From NCBI RefSeq assembly GCF_025766255.1, contig NW_026516882.1, forward strand, positions 1-41,469: DNA of 41,469 bases. The letters are read 5' to 3'. This DNA comes from Zychaea mexicana. Its lineage: Eukaryota; Mucoromycota; Mucoromycetes; Mucorales; Lichtheimiaceae. Within the stretch, counting starts at the first letter, position 1, and every line of letters starts with the position of its first letter. The notes under the pieces are model-generated. The model saw only the letters and a list, made by a program, of their open reading frames with translations. It ran no database searches and was not told where the DNA came from. Below, piece by piece: positions 10,299-20,108 of this stretch. Position numbers and translations under genes: made by a program.

Positions 10299-11446
10299 CC
10301 TTATTCTGCCCCGATTTTAACTTTGGCCCCCCCCCAGTTTTTAATTTTTTTGAAAGTCAGATAGGTGAAGGGAAGCAGGCACAGAATAAAGGGACTTGGA
10401 GAAAACATTGAGTGCAGCAGTATATGTTTTGTCAGCATCAAAAAAAAAGCATTGTAACTACATAGTATGCCATTCATCTTGAGACAAGGTAATTATAAAA
10501 GTATATTTGTAAATCGTAAAACTCATTGAGAATAGGGAGCGATAGCTAAATAGCATAGGGAGAGCAATTACGATTTGCGGCAGAAATAAGCATCTGCACT
10601 TTTATACTAACGGTCACTATTAAACCTGCTCAAATCAATTCCAATAGACATAACTGTAACAGCGATTCGAGATGAAGTTGGACTCAACACTTAATTATAA
10701 TATATGTGGTGAGATGGAGGTAAGAACGAACGTATATATTGGATATACATAGGTGTGTGCACGCGTGTGTGTTTGTTGATATAGCACTGCGGTAAAAACG
10801 AAGGCCTTTCTTGTCTTTGTTCTTGCTCCAAACGCACACGAGCATTTTGCCGATTCCTTTTACCATCGACGTCGAGGCTTCCACCATTCAATAATCCAAA
10901 CGTCAATGGCCCTTGATGAACGACGAAAAACATATAAGAACGTGTTACGTCGTGTTGGTACTCGATGCGCAAATACTTTTACAATACTCGTTTCCATACC
11001 TCGCGTATAAACACATACAATGTCCAACCTGTTTGGCATTCGCCATCTCAAGGAATGGTAAGGCTTATTTATTGTAATCTACAATGCTGATGGTAAGTGC
11101 TGCAAGTGTTTTCTAAGTTTTTATAATTATAAAGGGTGCACAAGTTCTAATATTACTACTGTTCCTTGCTCTATTATACCGCCTCTTTCATTTCAGCAAC
11201 CAGTAAAGATGTTGGTGCAGCTAATGGTACGCAGATCTTATGAAAGAATGGGTGGGATGCACATCCATTATGCTATTGAGCGGTCTATGTTATGTTACAT
11301 ACTGCACTTATTTTATAGCCCCGGAAACGCGTTCCCTTAAAGGATAGTATCAGTGGTTGGATATAGGAGGGACAAAAGAAAAGAGTGGGATTGTCTTTCA
11401 TCGTTTGTATTGTAAGTACTTTATGAAAGCAAAGATAGGTGATACT

Positions 11447-13857
11447 TTATATAGTGGCTGATAATTTATACGATATATTTATAGATAATAAGATGAAATA
11501 AAGGAAATGGTGATCAAGAATTGTTTTGACGGTGGAAGTTGGCATTAGATGTAGGGATAGGATGTTGTTTAGTTGGGTTTTGACGCTCGATGCATCTTCA
11601 GCAAGTTTGGTCATTTGGGCCATTACAGCATCAATAGAATCAGCTTGCCTATCTTGAATGGTGTATTTCTCCAGAAGGCGCCTTATTGCTGTTGTTTCCT
11701 GTGATATCTGTTGGCAAACATCCTTAAGCTCATCCATTGGTGTTGGAATACGCTGACCTTGGTGCGGCAGTGCTTGAGACGTTGATTCAGTAGCATGCTC
11801 GATCCAATATTGCTGGGTGGCCATAGATGGACGTACAGTACCGGTTTTTACATACTGTTCCACCAAAAACATATGCTTACATGGGAGCAAGGATCTAGCA
11901 AACTTTGGACACGAGCAAGAAATGATTTGGCTATTATGTGAAATAACCTATTAGAATAGATAGTATATAAAGTAAGTAATGAGAATAAGAAATTAAACAT
12001 GCAAATGACTATATGAAAAATTGATTTACATTGTAAGTAGTGCTGCTGTCAACAAAGGATTGAACCGTATACTTCGTAGCAGATACCACATGGACTTTTG
12101 ATGGGAGCTCTGCACGATTCACTTTTTCGGCTTCTTGTTCTTCTTTACGCATAGCGTGTTCATAAGGACCATTTTGCCAACATTCGCAAGTAGCCGTTTT
12201 ACCTCTTTAAAGATATCAAACGCCACATCAGAAGAAAGAATTTCAAGCAAAACATCAAGTCGATGCAAGCGTTTGCGTTTCAAATATTCTGTCTTCAACT
12301 GATTATGCCAGGTTTCGACGTAGTTATTCGTTTGCATATTGGTGTATACTTCTGGTTGAAAGCACGCCGCCCAACGCTGATATCCACTGCCACCTAGACT
12401 GTCAACCCATTCGCGTACGAAATACACATGGAAGGATGGCTGCGTTTTCTCCATTTCACCAAGGAATGACTGGAAAATCGATGTAAAGTTCTCCTTGTCT
12501 TTTTCGTACATGATTTCATCCAAACGACCACGGATATATTCTCTGGCTTGCACAATTGTACGACCTCTCATGCCAACAACCTTAGATTGAACATTTTTAT
12601 TCCATGCGCGCTTAACATGCCATAGGCAATGTTGAATCGTTGATTGCGCCCAAACGGATGTGATGGCGTTGTCTTCGGCGAAATCACGATCGATCGTAAA
12701 GCGAATAGGATCAAGTCCAAGAGAAGCCAATGACTGGAACCAACTGATCAGAGGAGTCGATGACTTATCAGTGGTCAGCAAGTATGAAACAGGAACGCCA
12801 CGGCCAACTACAGGGTGACGAATAACCATCGTGTATAGGACACATCCAGGATATTGGGAGACGTCATGGGTTGCATCCAAACAGATAAACTTGCCAGAGG
12901 TACCAACAAATGTTCTTTTTGCCATGGAGCAACAAATCCGAAAGCAAAGTGCTCTTTCGAAAGCTGTTGGCTAGGAATTCCGGCATTCGTTGTGTAGCTA
13001 GGATTAGCACCGATCCAAACATGATAGCCCTGGGAGCGGAATCATTGAGCCATGCTTCAACTGAAGCAAAATCATCTTCAGCTTTCAAGCACAATTCCTG
13101 CCGATATCTATAATATATATTATAGACATCAACAGTATTGATGTGTGCTGCACGGCTGCTGCTCGGCAATGCTTGATATTCATGCTGCAGGTACATTCTG
13201 ATATCACGAACGTTATATCCTTTGCACAATTCTTCCAAGATTCGTTGGTTGACCTCTGGTGTATTCTGCAGATATTGGACATCTTCAACGCTTGGCAGGT
13301 GTATGGCCAGTATGGTCACCAGTATACTCAAAATGAGCATAGCTAGAATCTTCAGCATAGCAAGTGACCTTAAGCTTAGCTGTGCATCCAACTTGCTTTT
13401 TTTCTGAACTGGACGTCGCTTAACACCATCTACATCGTAGTTCTCTTGATCGAGTTCCACAGTACTGGAGCTCAGAGTTGCACGATGGCAGCAGTAACGG
13501 ATCGTCCAAAGCTTCGTCACCTTGCGCTGTCGTTTTGGCTCATGAACGCCTACTGCATCATGTGTAAACATTTGTGCTAAATTTCCTATTTTATGCGTGT
13601 CCATATTAACCTTCGCCTGCAGCTTCTGCTTTTTTCTGCTTCTTCGCTTCCTCATCCTGGCGGGACCACTTGTCTTTGTACATCCAGCATTCACCAGTTT
13701 CCTGTGATTGCTGCTTCAAGCGTTGCTCCCACACAAGACAGGCAACTTTTTCAGGGCGTGCCTGGGCAAGGTTGGCTGAGATCAAAACTGGGAGGGTAGT
13801 AGTAGTAGTAGGAATAGTAGTAGAAGCGTTTGGGGTGTTGTTCGTGTTTGAGATTTC
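11447..13857 (-). pseudogene. MULE-B transposase (FAR1/MULE family), several 1-base deletions
   Basis: Counterpart of the MULE-A gene and better preserved at key residues. It has CAG where A has TAG in the first exon and reads through the site of A's homopolymer loss after the CLWHVKRAW motif. It has CAA (not TAA) before the intron at 11948-12029. Its SWIM finger is intact: CSCPKFARSLLPCKH gives C-x-C-x(n)-C-x-H (near 11880-11920). Breaks relative to A: altered bases in the HTGHTPGS region (~13290), one base lost in GATTTCC (~13040), one G lost in a GGG (~12901), one G lost in ATGGGTCC (~12168), and one C lost near 11550 that extends the C-terminus to 11447. Most are homopolymer single-base losses, so some may be consensus errors. 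Confidence 0.88.
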
Positions 13858-14108
13858 GAGATGTAGCTATGAGATTAGGAATCAGGAACAAATGATGTGT
13901 TCAATATTGACCATATTGCCTTCTTAATAATCTGAATAACAACTGATTCAACAATACCACATATTCGATGAAAAAACCTTTTTTTCTGTCACTTCAATGC
14001 TATATCTAAAGCACTTTAAATAAAGGTGCCCAATCACTGCATCATTATATATTTCTTCATGTACTACCAATTATTTATTAAATGCGACTACTGTATACCG
14101 TTTTTTTA

Positions 14109-14902
14109 TCCCTCCTATATCCAACCACTGATACTATCCTTGAGGGAGTGCGAATGCCAAACGGGTTGGACATTGTGTGTGTTTATACGCGAGGTATGGT
14201 AACGAGTATTGTAAAAGTATTTGCGCATCGAGTACCAACACACCGTATCAAGTTCTTGTATGCTTTTCGTCGTCCATCAAGGGCCATCGACGTTTGAATT
14301 ATTGAATGGTGGAAGCGTCGACGTCGATAGTAGAAGGAATCGGCAAAATGATCGTGTGCGTTTGGAGCAAGAACAAAGACAAGAAAGGCCTTCGTTTTTA
14401 CCGCAGTGCTATATCAACAAACACACACGCGCGCACACACATATATATATCCAATATATACGTTCGTTCTTACCTCCATCTCACCGTATATATTATAATT
14501 ACGTGTTGAATCCAACTTCATCTCGAATCGCTGTTACAGTTGTGTCTATTGGAATTGATTTGAGCAGGTTTGACAGTGACCATTAGTATAAAAGTGCAGA
14601 TGCTTATTTCTGCCGCAAATCGTAATTGCTCTCCCTGTATTATTTAGCTACCGCTCCCCATTCTCAATGAGCTTTACGATTTACAGATGCACTTTTATAA
14701 TTACCTTGTCTCAAGATGAATGGCACACCATGTAGTTACAATGCTTTTTTTTGATCGCTGACAAAACATATACTGCTGCACTCAATGTTTTCTCCAAGTC
14801 CCTTTATTCTGTGCCTGCTTCCCTTCACCTATCTGACTTTCAAAAAAAATTGAAAACTTGGGGGGTGCCCAAAGTTAAAATCGGGGCAGAATAAGGAACT
14901 TG
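14109..14902 (+). repeat. MULE-B outer terminal inverted repeat
   Basis: Mirrors 759-1549 and lacks the ~280-bp insertion found in the inner repeats (4333-4613 and its partner near 11046-11336). It ends in GGGCAGAATAAGGAACTTG. Substitutions against 759-1549 are much more frequent than between the inner arms. The G-run near the end is shorter and interrupted (GGGGGGTGCCC). Confidence 0.85.
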
Positions 14903-15335
14903 AATAAAGCATAGCGTCAACCCATGCACGAAGTACAACCCAAGCGAAGCGATGAAAGCATGAGGAGAGTAGTTAAGAAAGGAATCCAACATAGCATAAA
15001 CCTGTGTGGGAAGCACAACCAGAGTGAAGCTGAGAAAGTGCCAGTAGAGTAATTAAGATATAGGAATGAAGCATAGCATAAACCCATGTACGAAGCGCAA
15101 CCCGCACGAAGCTGAGAAAGTGCAAGTAGAGTAATTAAGATATAGGGATGAAGCATAGCATAAACCTATGTGTGAAGTACAACCTGCACGAAGCAGAGAA
15201 AGCACAAGTAGAGTAATGAAGATAGGATTTCAGCATAGTGTAAACCCATGCATAAAGCGCAACCCAAGCGAAGCAAAGAAAGCACAAGTAAACTGACTAA
15301 GGTAGGAAATAACTATAGTGAATACTACATGAAAC
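14903..15335 (+). repeat. Minisatellite, about five ~80-bp units
   Basis: Units begin near 14902, 14980, 15061, 15145 and 15226, each with the order AAGCATAGYRTMAACC, then CGAAG.RCAACC, AGCGAAGC, GAAAGCA and AGTAGAGTAATTAAGATA. They are imperfect and decay into AT-rich DNA by ~15340. The same unit forms the 3' end of every R copy, in the same orientation as at 640-758, so R ends inside, or was captured from, this satellite. The 79-codon minus frame at 14917-15156 follows the repeat and is not a gene. Confidence 0.75.
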
Positions 15336-15408
15336 ATTAATTGAATGAAATAAAGAAAATATAAGTGAAAATATTAAGATGAATTATGTATACTATATAC
15401 TAGCATTA

Positions 15409-16048
15409 CAGTCGACCCCCGTTAACGTCCACCCGATAACGTCAACCCCGATAGCGTCAACTGATTCGCTGGTACCCTTTCAAATTTAGCAGTGAAAAAC
15501 TTCAACTTCTACATAAGGTCAACTTCAACACTTCAGGAGGGTTGACTAGTTATCGAGGGTGAAACTTGTCCAATTAGATTACATTAATTGGGACTGTGGT
15601 ACAAATTAATTTGTCAAAGAGGCTTGCTTGGAATACATGGGTTTTAAATATTTGTCGCATAGTTTCAGAATTTCAGGTAAAGCATTCACAACGGTATCAT
15701 GTAGATCTTGCTCTTCATTTAAAATATCGAGAAATGTATTGATGTTGGTAACTTTGTCTTTAGCAGTAAATACTCTTCTTTTTTGCAGAACTGGCTCTTC
15801 GTCAACATCTGGGGTGTCATCATCTTCAGCAACTGCCGTCACTGTTTGAACAATCTCACTATCTGTGAGAGAAAAGAGATACGAATCGCGCTCATAAGTT
15901 ATTTATAATGGCGGGAAGCGGTGATTCATTTAGTGTCTGCAAGGATAAACATTTTGCCTAATCTCGCTACTCCCGGTAGTCGTCAACCCTCGATATGGTC
16001 AACACTTTTGCAGGTACCCTGAGGGTTGACGTTAACGGGGGTCGACTG
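15409..16048 (-). mobile_element. 640-bp pogo/Tigger-like deletion derivative, TA duplication
   Basis: Ends read CAGTCGACCCCCGTTAACGT at 15409 and its complement ending at 16048. TA flanks both (15407-15408 and 16049-16050), as in Tc1/mariner-pogo elements. Sub-terminal copies of the GTCAAC/GTTGAC motif repeat on both sides (for example 15442, 15462, 15540, 15980). Only the 3' end of a transposase remains. Non-autonomous. Confidence 0.78.
15606..15870 (-). pseudogene. C-terminal fragment of pogo/Tigger-like transposase
   Basis: The frame opens near 15870 with LTDSEIV and runs through an acidic stretch (AEDDDTPDVDEEP, ~15790-15830) into a helical tail, with stop at 15606-15608. In Tigger/pogo transposases the C-terminus typically has LTDEEI, an acidic linker, then a helical EALE-like tail; the order here matches. 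The DNA-binding and DDE domains are absent. It may start at a splice site (TTTTCTCTCACAG) just upstream. An ATG lies at 15840-15842. Confidence 0.6.
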
Positions 16049-16050
16049 TA

Positions 16051-16479
16051 AGTATAACACAAAAGATGCAGAGAAAGCATTATGAATTAAGCATAATATA
16101 TAAACATTTAAACTATGTATAGAATGAACTGAATAAAAAAGCAAGAGTACCATCACTCAAATATAAATTGAACATATAAGATATACAGATAAAATATGAC
16201 TGAATATAAAATAAAGAAAAGATAAGTGGAAATATTAAGATATGAACATATATATAAACAAAAGAAAATAACAGTTTACCAATGATTAGTTCTCAAATTA
16301 TAGTTACTAAAGAGATATGAGAGATGAATATATATGGGGCTTGAATCTGAGATATGAGATGGATATTAAACAATCTTTGATTTTTTTTGAGAATAATTGT
16401 AAAACAAAATATAAGATAAATTTAGAACTAATAAAATCAACATTTAACATTTGAGACATAGAATATAAGATTTATAAAT
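16051..16479. other. AT-rich intergenic stretch without recognised feature
   Basis: A-rich DNA with many ATAAA and GATAT words that grade into the heptamer array on the right. No coding pattern, splice signals or terminal repeats were seen. Confidence 0.5.
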
Positions 16480-17575
16480 CACAATTTAAAATATAGAATA
16501 CAGAATAAAGAATATAGAATAAAGAGTGAAGAAAAAAGAATAAAGAATAAAGAGTAAAGAAAAAAGAACAAAGAATAAAGAATAATGAATGAAGAATAAA
16601 GAATAAAGAATAAAAATTACAGAATATAGAATAATGAATAAAGAATAAAAATTACACAACATAGAATAAAGAATAAAGAATAAAGAACAGAGAATAAAGA
16701 AATAAAGAAATAAAGAAATAAAGAAATAAAGAATAAAGAATTTAGAATAAAGAACAAAGAATAAAGAATTAAGAATATAGAATATAGAATATAGAATATA
16801 AAATAAAGAAATAAAAAATAAAGAACAAAGAATAAAGAAATAAAGAATAAAGAATAAAGAATAAAGAACAAGAATAAGAATAAAGAGAATGAAGAATATA
16901 GAGCAAAGAATAAAGAATAAAGAATAAGGAGAATAAAGAACAAAGAACTAAGAATAAAGAACAAACAATAAAGAATAAAGAATAAAGAATAAAGAATATA
17001 GAATGTAGAATAAAGAAAATAGAATATAGAATAAAGAAAATAGAATGAAGAATGAAGAAAAAAGAAAAAAGAAAAAAGAAAAAAGAAAAAAGAAAAAAGA
17101 AAAAAGAAAAAAAACAACAATAAAGAATAAAGAGAATGAAGAATATAGAATAAACAGCATAGAACATAGAATAAAGAATGAGAATAAAGAATAAAGAATA
17201 TAGAAAGAAGAATCAAGAGAATGAAGAATAATGAATATAGAATAAAGAATATAAAATAAAGAAATAGAATAAAGAATAAAGAATAAAGAATAAAGAATAA
17301 AGAATAAAGAATAAAAAATGAAGAATAAAGAATAAAGAAATAAAGAAATAAAGAATAAAGAATAAGAATAAGAATAAAGAGAATGAAGAATAAAGAATAT
17401 AGAATATAGAACATAGAACATAGAATATAGAATAAAGAATAAAGAAAGAAGAATAAAGAATAAAGAATAATGAATAATGAATTAAGAAAAAAGAATAAAG
17501 AACAAGCATAAAGAAATAAAGAATACAGAATAAAAAATAAAGAAATAAAAAATAAAAAATAGGATATAAAATTCA
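16480..17575. repeat. Degenerate (AATAAAG)n heptamer array, ~1.1 kb
   Basis: AGAATAA/AATAAAG-type heptamers run almost without break, with variants such as AGAATAT, AGAAATA and a block of AAAAAAG at ~17053-17110. Because 7 is not a multiple of 3, all minus frames give a seven-residue FFILYSL-like periodicity. The long minus-strand frames here (up to 319 codons) are products of the repeat and not genes. Confidence 0.9.
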
Positions 17576-17911
17576 AAATTTAGGATTTAAGACTTTTAAC
17601 TATAAAAATGCAGAGTATAAAATGAATCAAACAGAAAATACGATATAACTAGCTACTACATTGCAGGCTGTTTAATAGTTTATTAATTTTCTAATTTTTA
17701 ATTTTTTTTGTATATCTAATTTTCAAGTTTTATTTTTAAATAATATATAATGATCAATATGATTAGGGGTGGTCAGAGAAAATCTTTGATTTTTGATGAC
17801 GTGGGTAGCTGGTCATTGAGACAGTAGTCGAGACCCTAGAATAACGGTAGTTATTCCAAACACTTGCCTATAAGTGTCCTAAAGAACAGTGTCTATTGTA
17901 TGGGGTTTTTC
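17576..17911. other. AT-rich spacer
   Basis: Nothing recognised. A slightly more GC-balanced patch at ~17760-17900 has no open frame of note. Confidence 0.4.
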
Positions 17912-18091
17912 ATCCGCCTAAAATTAAATAAATGTAAATAACTTCCCAACTATATACATAAACTAAATAAAACTTGGTATATATATACATGTATATTGTA
18001 GCTACTAAATATATAAATTTCAAGGTCAGTTTATATACTACAAAAAGAATTATCAAAAGATTTCAATTTTAGGGCCTAAATTTTTAGGCGG
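17912..18091. repeat. Possible short inverted-repeat (MITE-like) element
   Basis: CCGCCTAAAA at ~17913 and TTTTTAGGCGG at ~18077 are inverted copies about 170 bp apart, with AT-rich DNA between. Short, low-complexity arms and no clear duplication make this tentative. Confidence 0.3.
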
Positions 18092-18195
18092 ACTAAGTAA
18101 CTTTTAGGCAAAGCTCCATTATAAGCTGAATTCTTTAGATAGAGCTTCCAAAATTAAACCACATTTACTGTTGAATATTAGGACCTGTATCCTAA

Positions 18196-18311
18196 AATGG
18201 CAAGAGCTGTCACATAATGTCTCTGACTACCTTATATAGTATATAGGTTTTTTTTTCTTAAGAAAACTTTATTCTCAGAGCTATTACTAGCCAATGAGAT
18301 GTACTACTGAG
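18196..18311 (+). repeat. R repeat fragment
   Basis: About 115 bp match the R segment at 22-115 (TCACATA...TATATAGG...CTTTATTCTCAGAGC...GAGATGTACTAC) with substitutions. It stops abruptly and is followed by GGGTGACTGTAAGAATTTAC, the motif at the centre of the F units, so this is a shuffled R/F junction. Confidence 0.65.
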
Positions 18312-18429
18312 TGGGTGACTGTAAGAATTTACCCAGTGGCTTGGTGGCGGGTGCCCATAAGAATTTACCCGGTGTGACTGCTTTTCCTCAAAAAGTGACT
18401 GTTTCTCCTCGACTACCATATATAGAAAG

Positions 18430-18506
18430 GCAGGTGTGAAAGTGGTTAAGGCATCAGCTTTAGAAACAGGAGATCAAGGATTCCAATCCCTCAGTGGTCA
18501 ATAAGT
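18430..18506 (+). other. tRNA-like sequence (pseudo-tRNA or SINE head)
   Basis: A-box-like GTGGTTAAGGC (~18443) and B-box-like GATTCCAATCC (~18479) are spaced ~35 nt apart, as in tRNA genes. The acceptor and anticodon stems do not fold cleanly by eye, and a run of T does not follow closely. This is better read as a tRNA-derived SINE head or decayed tRNA than a working gene. Confidence 0.35.
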
Positions 18507-18510
18507 ATAA

Positions 18511-18892
18511 ACCTCATTTCTGACTTACCTAAATGTTTCTAGAGTGTGGGAAAAAAATTACATATAGAGTCACATATAGACAATACTCTCAGCTAGAGAA
18601 ATAGGTCATATTTGAAAAAAAAATTGTTACTTATTTCTATATTACTATAAACATGTATAAGATAGAAATAATAGAGTGATATTTATATAAGAGTAAAATA
18701 TAGAATAGATAAGATAGAAAAGGGTTTGCAAGGTAGTATAAGTAGAGAGAGAATGAAAAGGAGGAAGGAATAAAAGTAGAGAAAAAGAGAGAAGAAGGGA
18801 AGGAAAATAAGGCTAATCTTCTATATTAACTTCCTCATTACTACTATTTTAATCCTCATTACTAATAATAGTAATAATGTTATTATTACTTA
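18511..18892. other. AT-rich then purine-rich spacer
   Basis: AT-rich DNA to ~18700, then a GA-rich stretch (~18720-18815). It could include the 3' flank of the ISXO2-like gene on the minus strand. No gene seen. Confidence 0.4.
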
Positions 18893-20108
18893 TTTGTTGT
18901 ACTTGTTGTGCTTGTTGCTGATGTTGCTATATATATAGCTGATTTAGCTAAAAATCAACTGCCATTGCTGCTGTAAGAGCTGTTGCTGCTGTTAGACCTG
19001 TTGGTCTTTTTGCTCTAATTCCGATTGCAGCTGTGTTATTTGCTGTTGTTGTTGCTGTAAAAGCTGCTGCATCTATAAGTGTTGTTGCTGTTGCCTTTGC
19101 TCTTGCTGCTCATACTGCTGTTGTGACTGGCGTTGTTGCTGTCTACGTTGTTGTTGTTGTTGCTCGCGTTCTTGTTGTTGTTGCTGCTCTTGCTGCCGTC
19201 TCCTTTCATCCCGACGCTCTATATACTGTAGGACCCTTTGTCTTTGCAGATTAACAAGGGCCCTATTTTGCTGTTCTTGTTGCTGTTGATCTTCTTCTTT
19301 GTCATCTTCTTCTTCTTCTTCTTCTGCTTCTTCTGCTTCTTCTCTTTCCTCTTCAAGGTTAAGGGGGTCTATATTACCCTCCTCTTAGTCTAGATCATCT
19401 CCTTCTTCTACTAGTACTTCAGAGAAAGGTTCTAAGAGCCTAACAGCACCATCAGTACTACCCTCAAAAGGTAGCTGCTGATCACTAGGATCTATGAAAT
19501 ATGATTCCCTTATAACATGGAGAAAATGATTCCATAGATCATCAGCAAACCGCCTTTGCCAAATGAACCAAAAAAGCTGTTTCTTAACTAGCTTTTTAGT
19601 TCTATAGTTCCGGGTAATGAGCTACTTTATCCCACCCCAATTACCTAAAAGTGAGTATTAGATATTATATAAAAGGAGAATATTTTTTTTCAAGAGTTAC
19701 CTTCAATAGTGTTGGTATGGATTTGTGTACCAGGAATAACAAAATATAGCTCATGGTTCACCATATGATAGGTATAACCCATCCTCTCTAACCGTTGGGT
19801 ATTATAGGCTGTCTATCCATTAGAGTAAATGATTGATCCAGGAAGGATATACTTTTGGATCAAGTGCTCTAATGTAGGGCGGTTCCACCGGTCTATATTC
19901 ACCATCACAATACGTCTTTCTCGTGTCTGTTCTACTGCCCCCTAAACCCAAACACCTTTAACATAGCTACTAATACCATTGGCGGACAGCTTTTTGCCAA
20001 ACTTCGATTCGTCGATCTCTACAATAATTCCTGGGCCACTAATTGGTTCACCTATATTATTATTAGTTATAAAATACAATAATCAAAGTAGAAAGAGAAA
20101 TATATATA

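Larger units (their letters stand above)
9134..14902 (-). mobile_element. MULE-B: Mutator-like element with exact 9-bp target-site duplication
   Basis: The element starts CAAGTTCC at 9134 and ends GGAACTTG at 14902. AATAAAGCA occurs directly repeated at 9125-9133 and 14903-14911, the 9-bp duplication typical of Mutator. It lies in a minisatellite unit: R end plus 14912 onward rejoin as one unit. The length is 5769 bp including the 1154-bp AT-rich insert at 9145-10298. Terminal repeats are 9134-11372 (with insertions) and 14109-14902. Its transposase is on the minus strand, mirror to MULE-A. Confidence 0.9.

Noticed and set aside
14903..15335. CRISPR array
   Set aside because: The repeat units are ~80 bp, imperfect throughout, with no conserved repeat/variable spacer alternation, and the genome is eukaryotic.
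16617..17576. 319-codon minus frame resembling a multi-pass membrane protein
   Set aside because: It is a pure translation of the AATAAAG heptamer array; neighbouring frames give the same heptad.
18950..19260. Plus-strand Val/Ala-rich frame at 19033-19254
   Set aside because: It is the antisense translation of the Gln-rich CAG/CAA tract of the minus-strand ISXO2-like gene.
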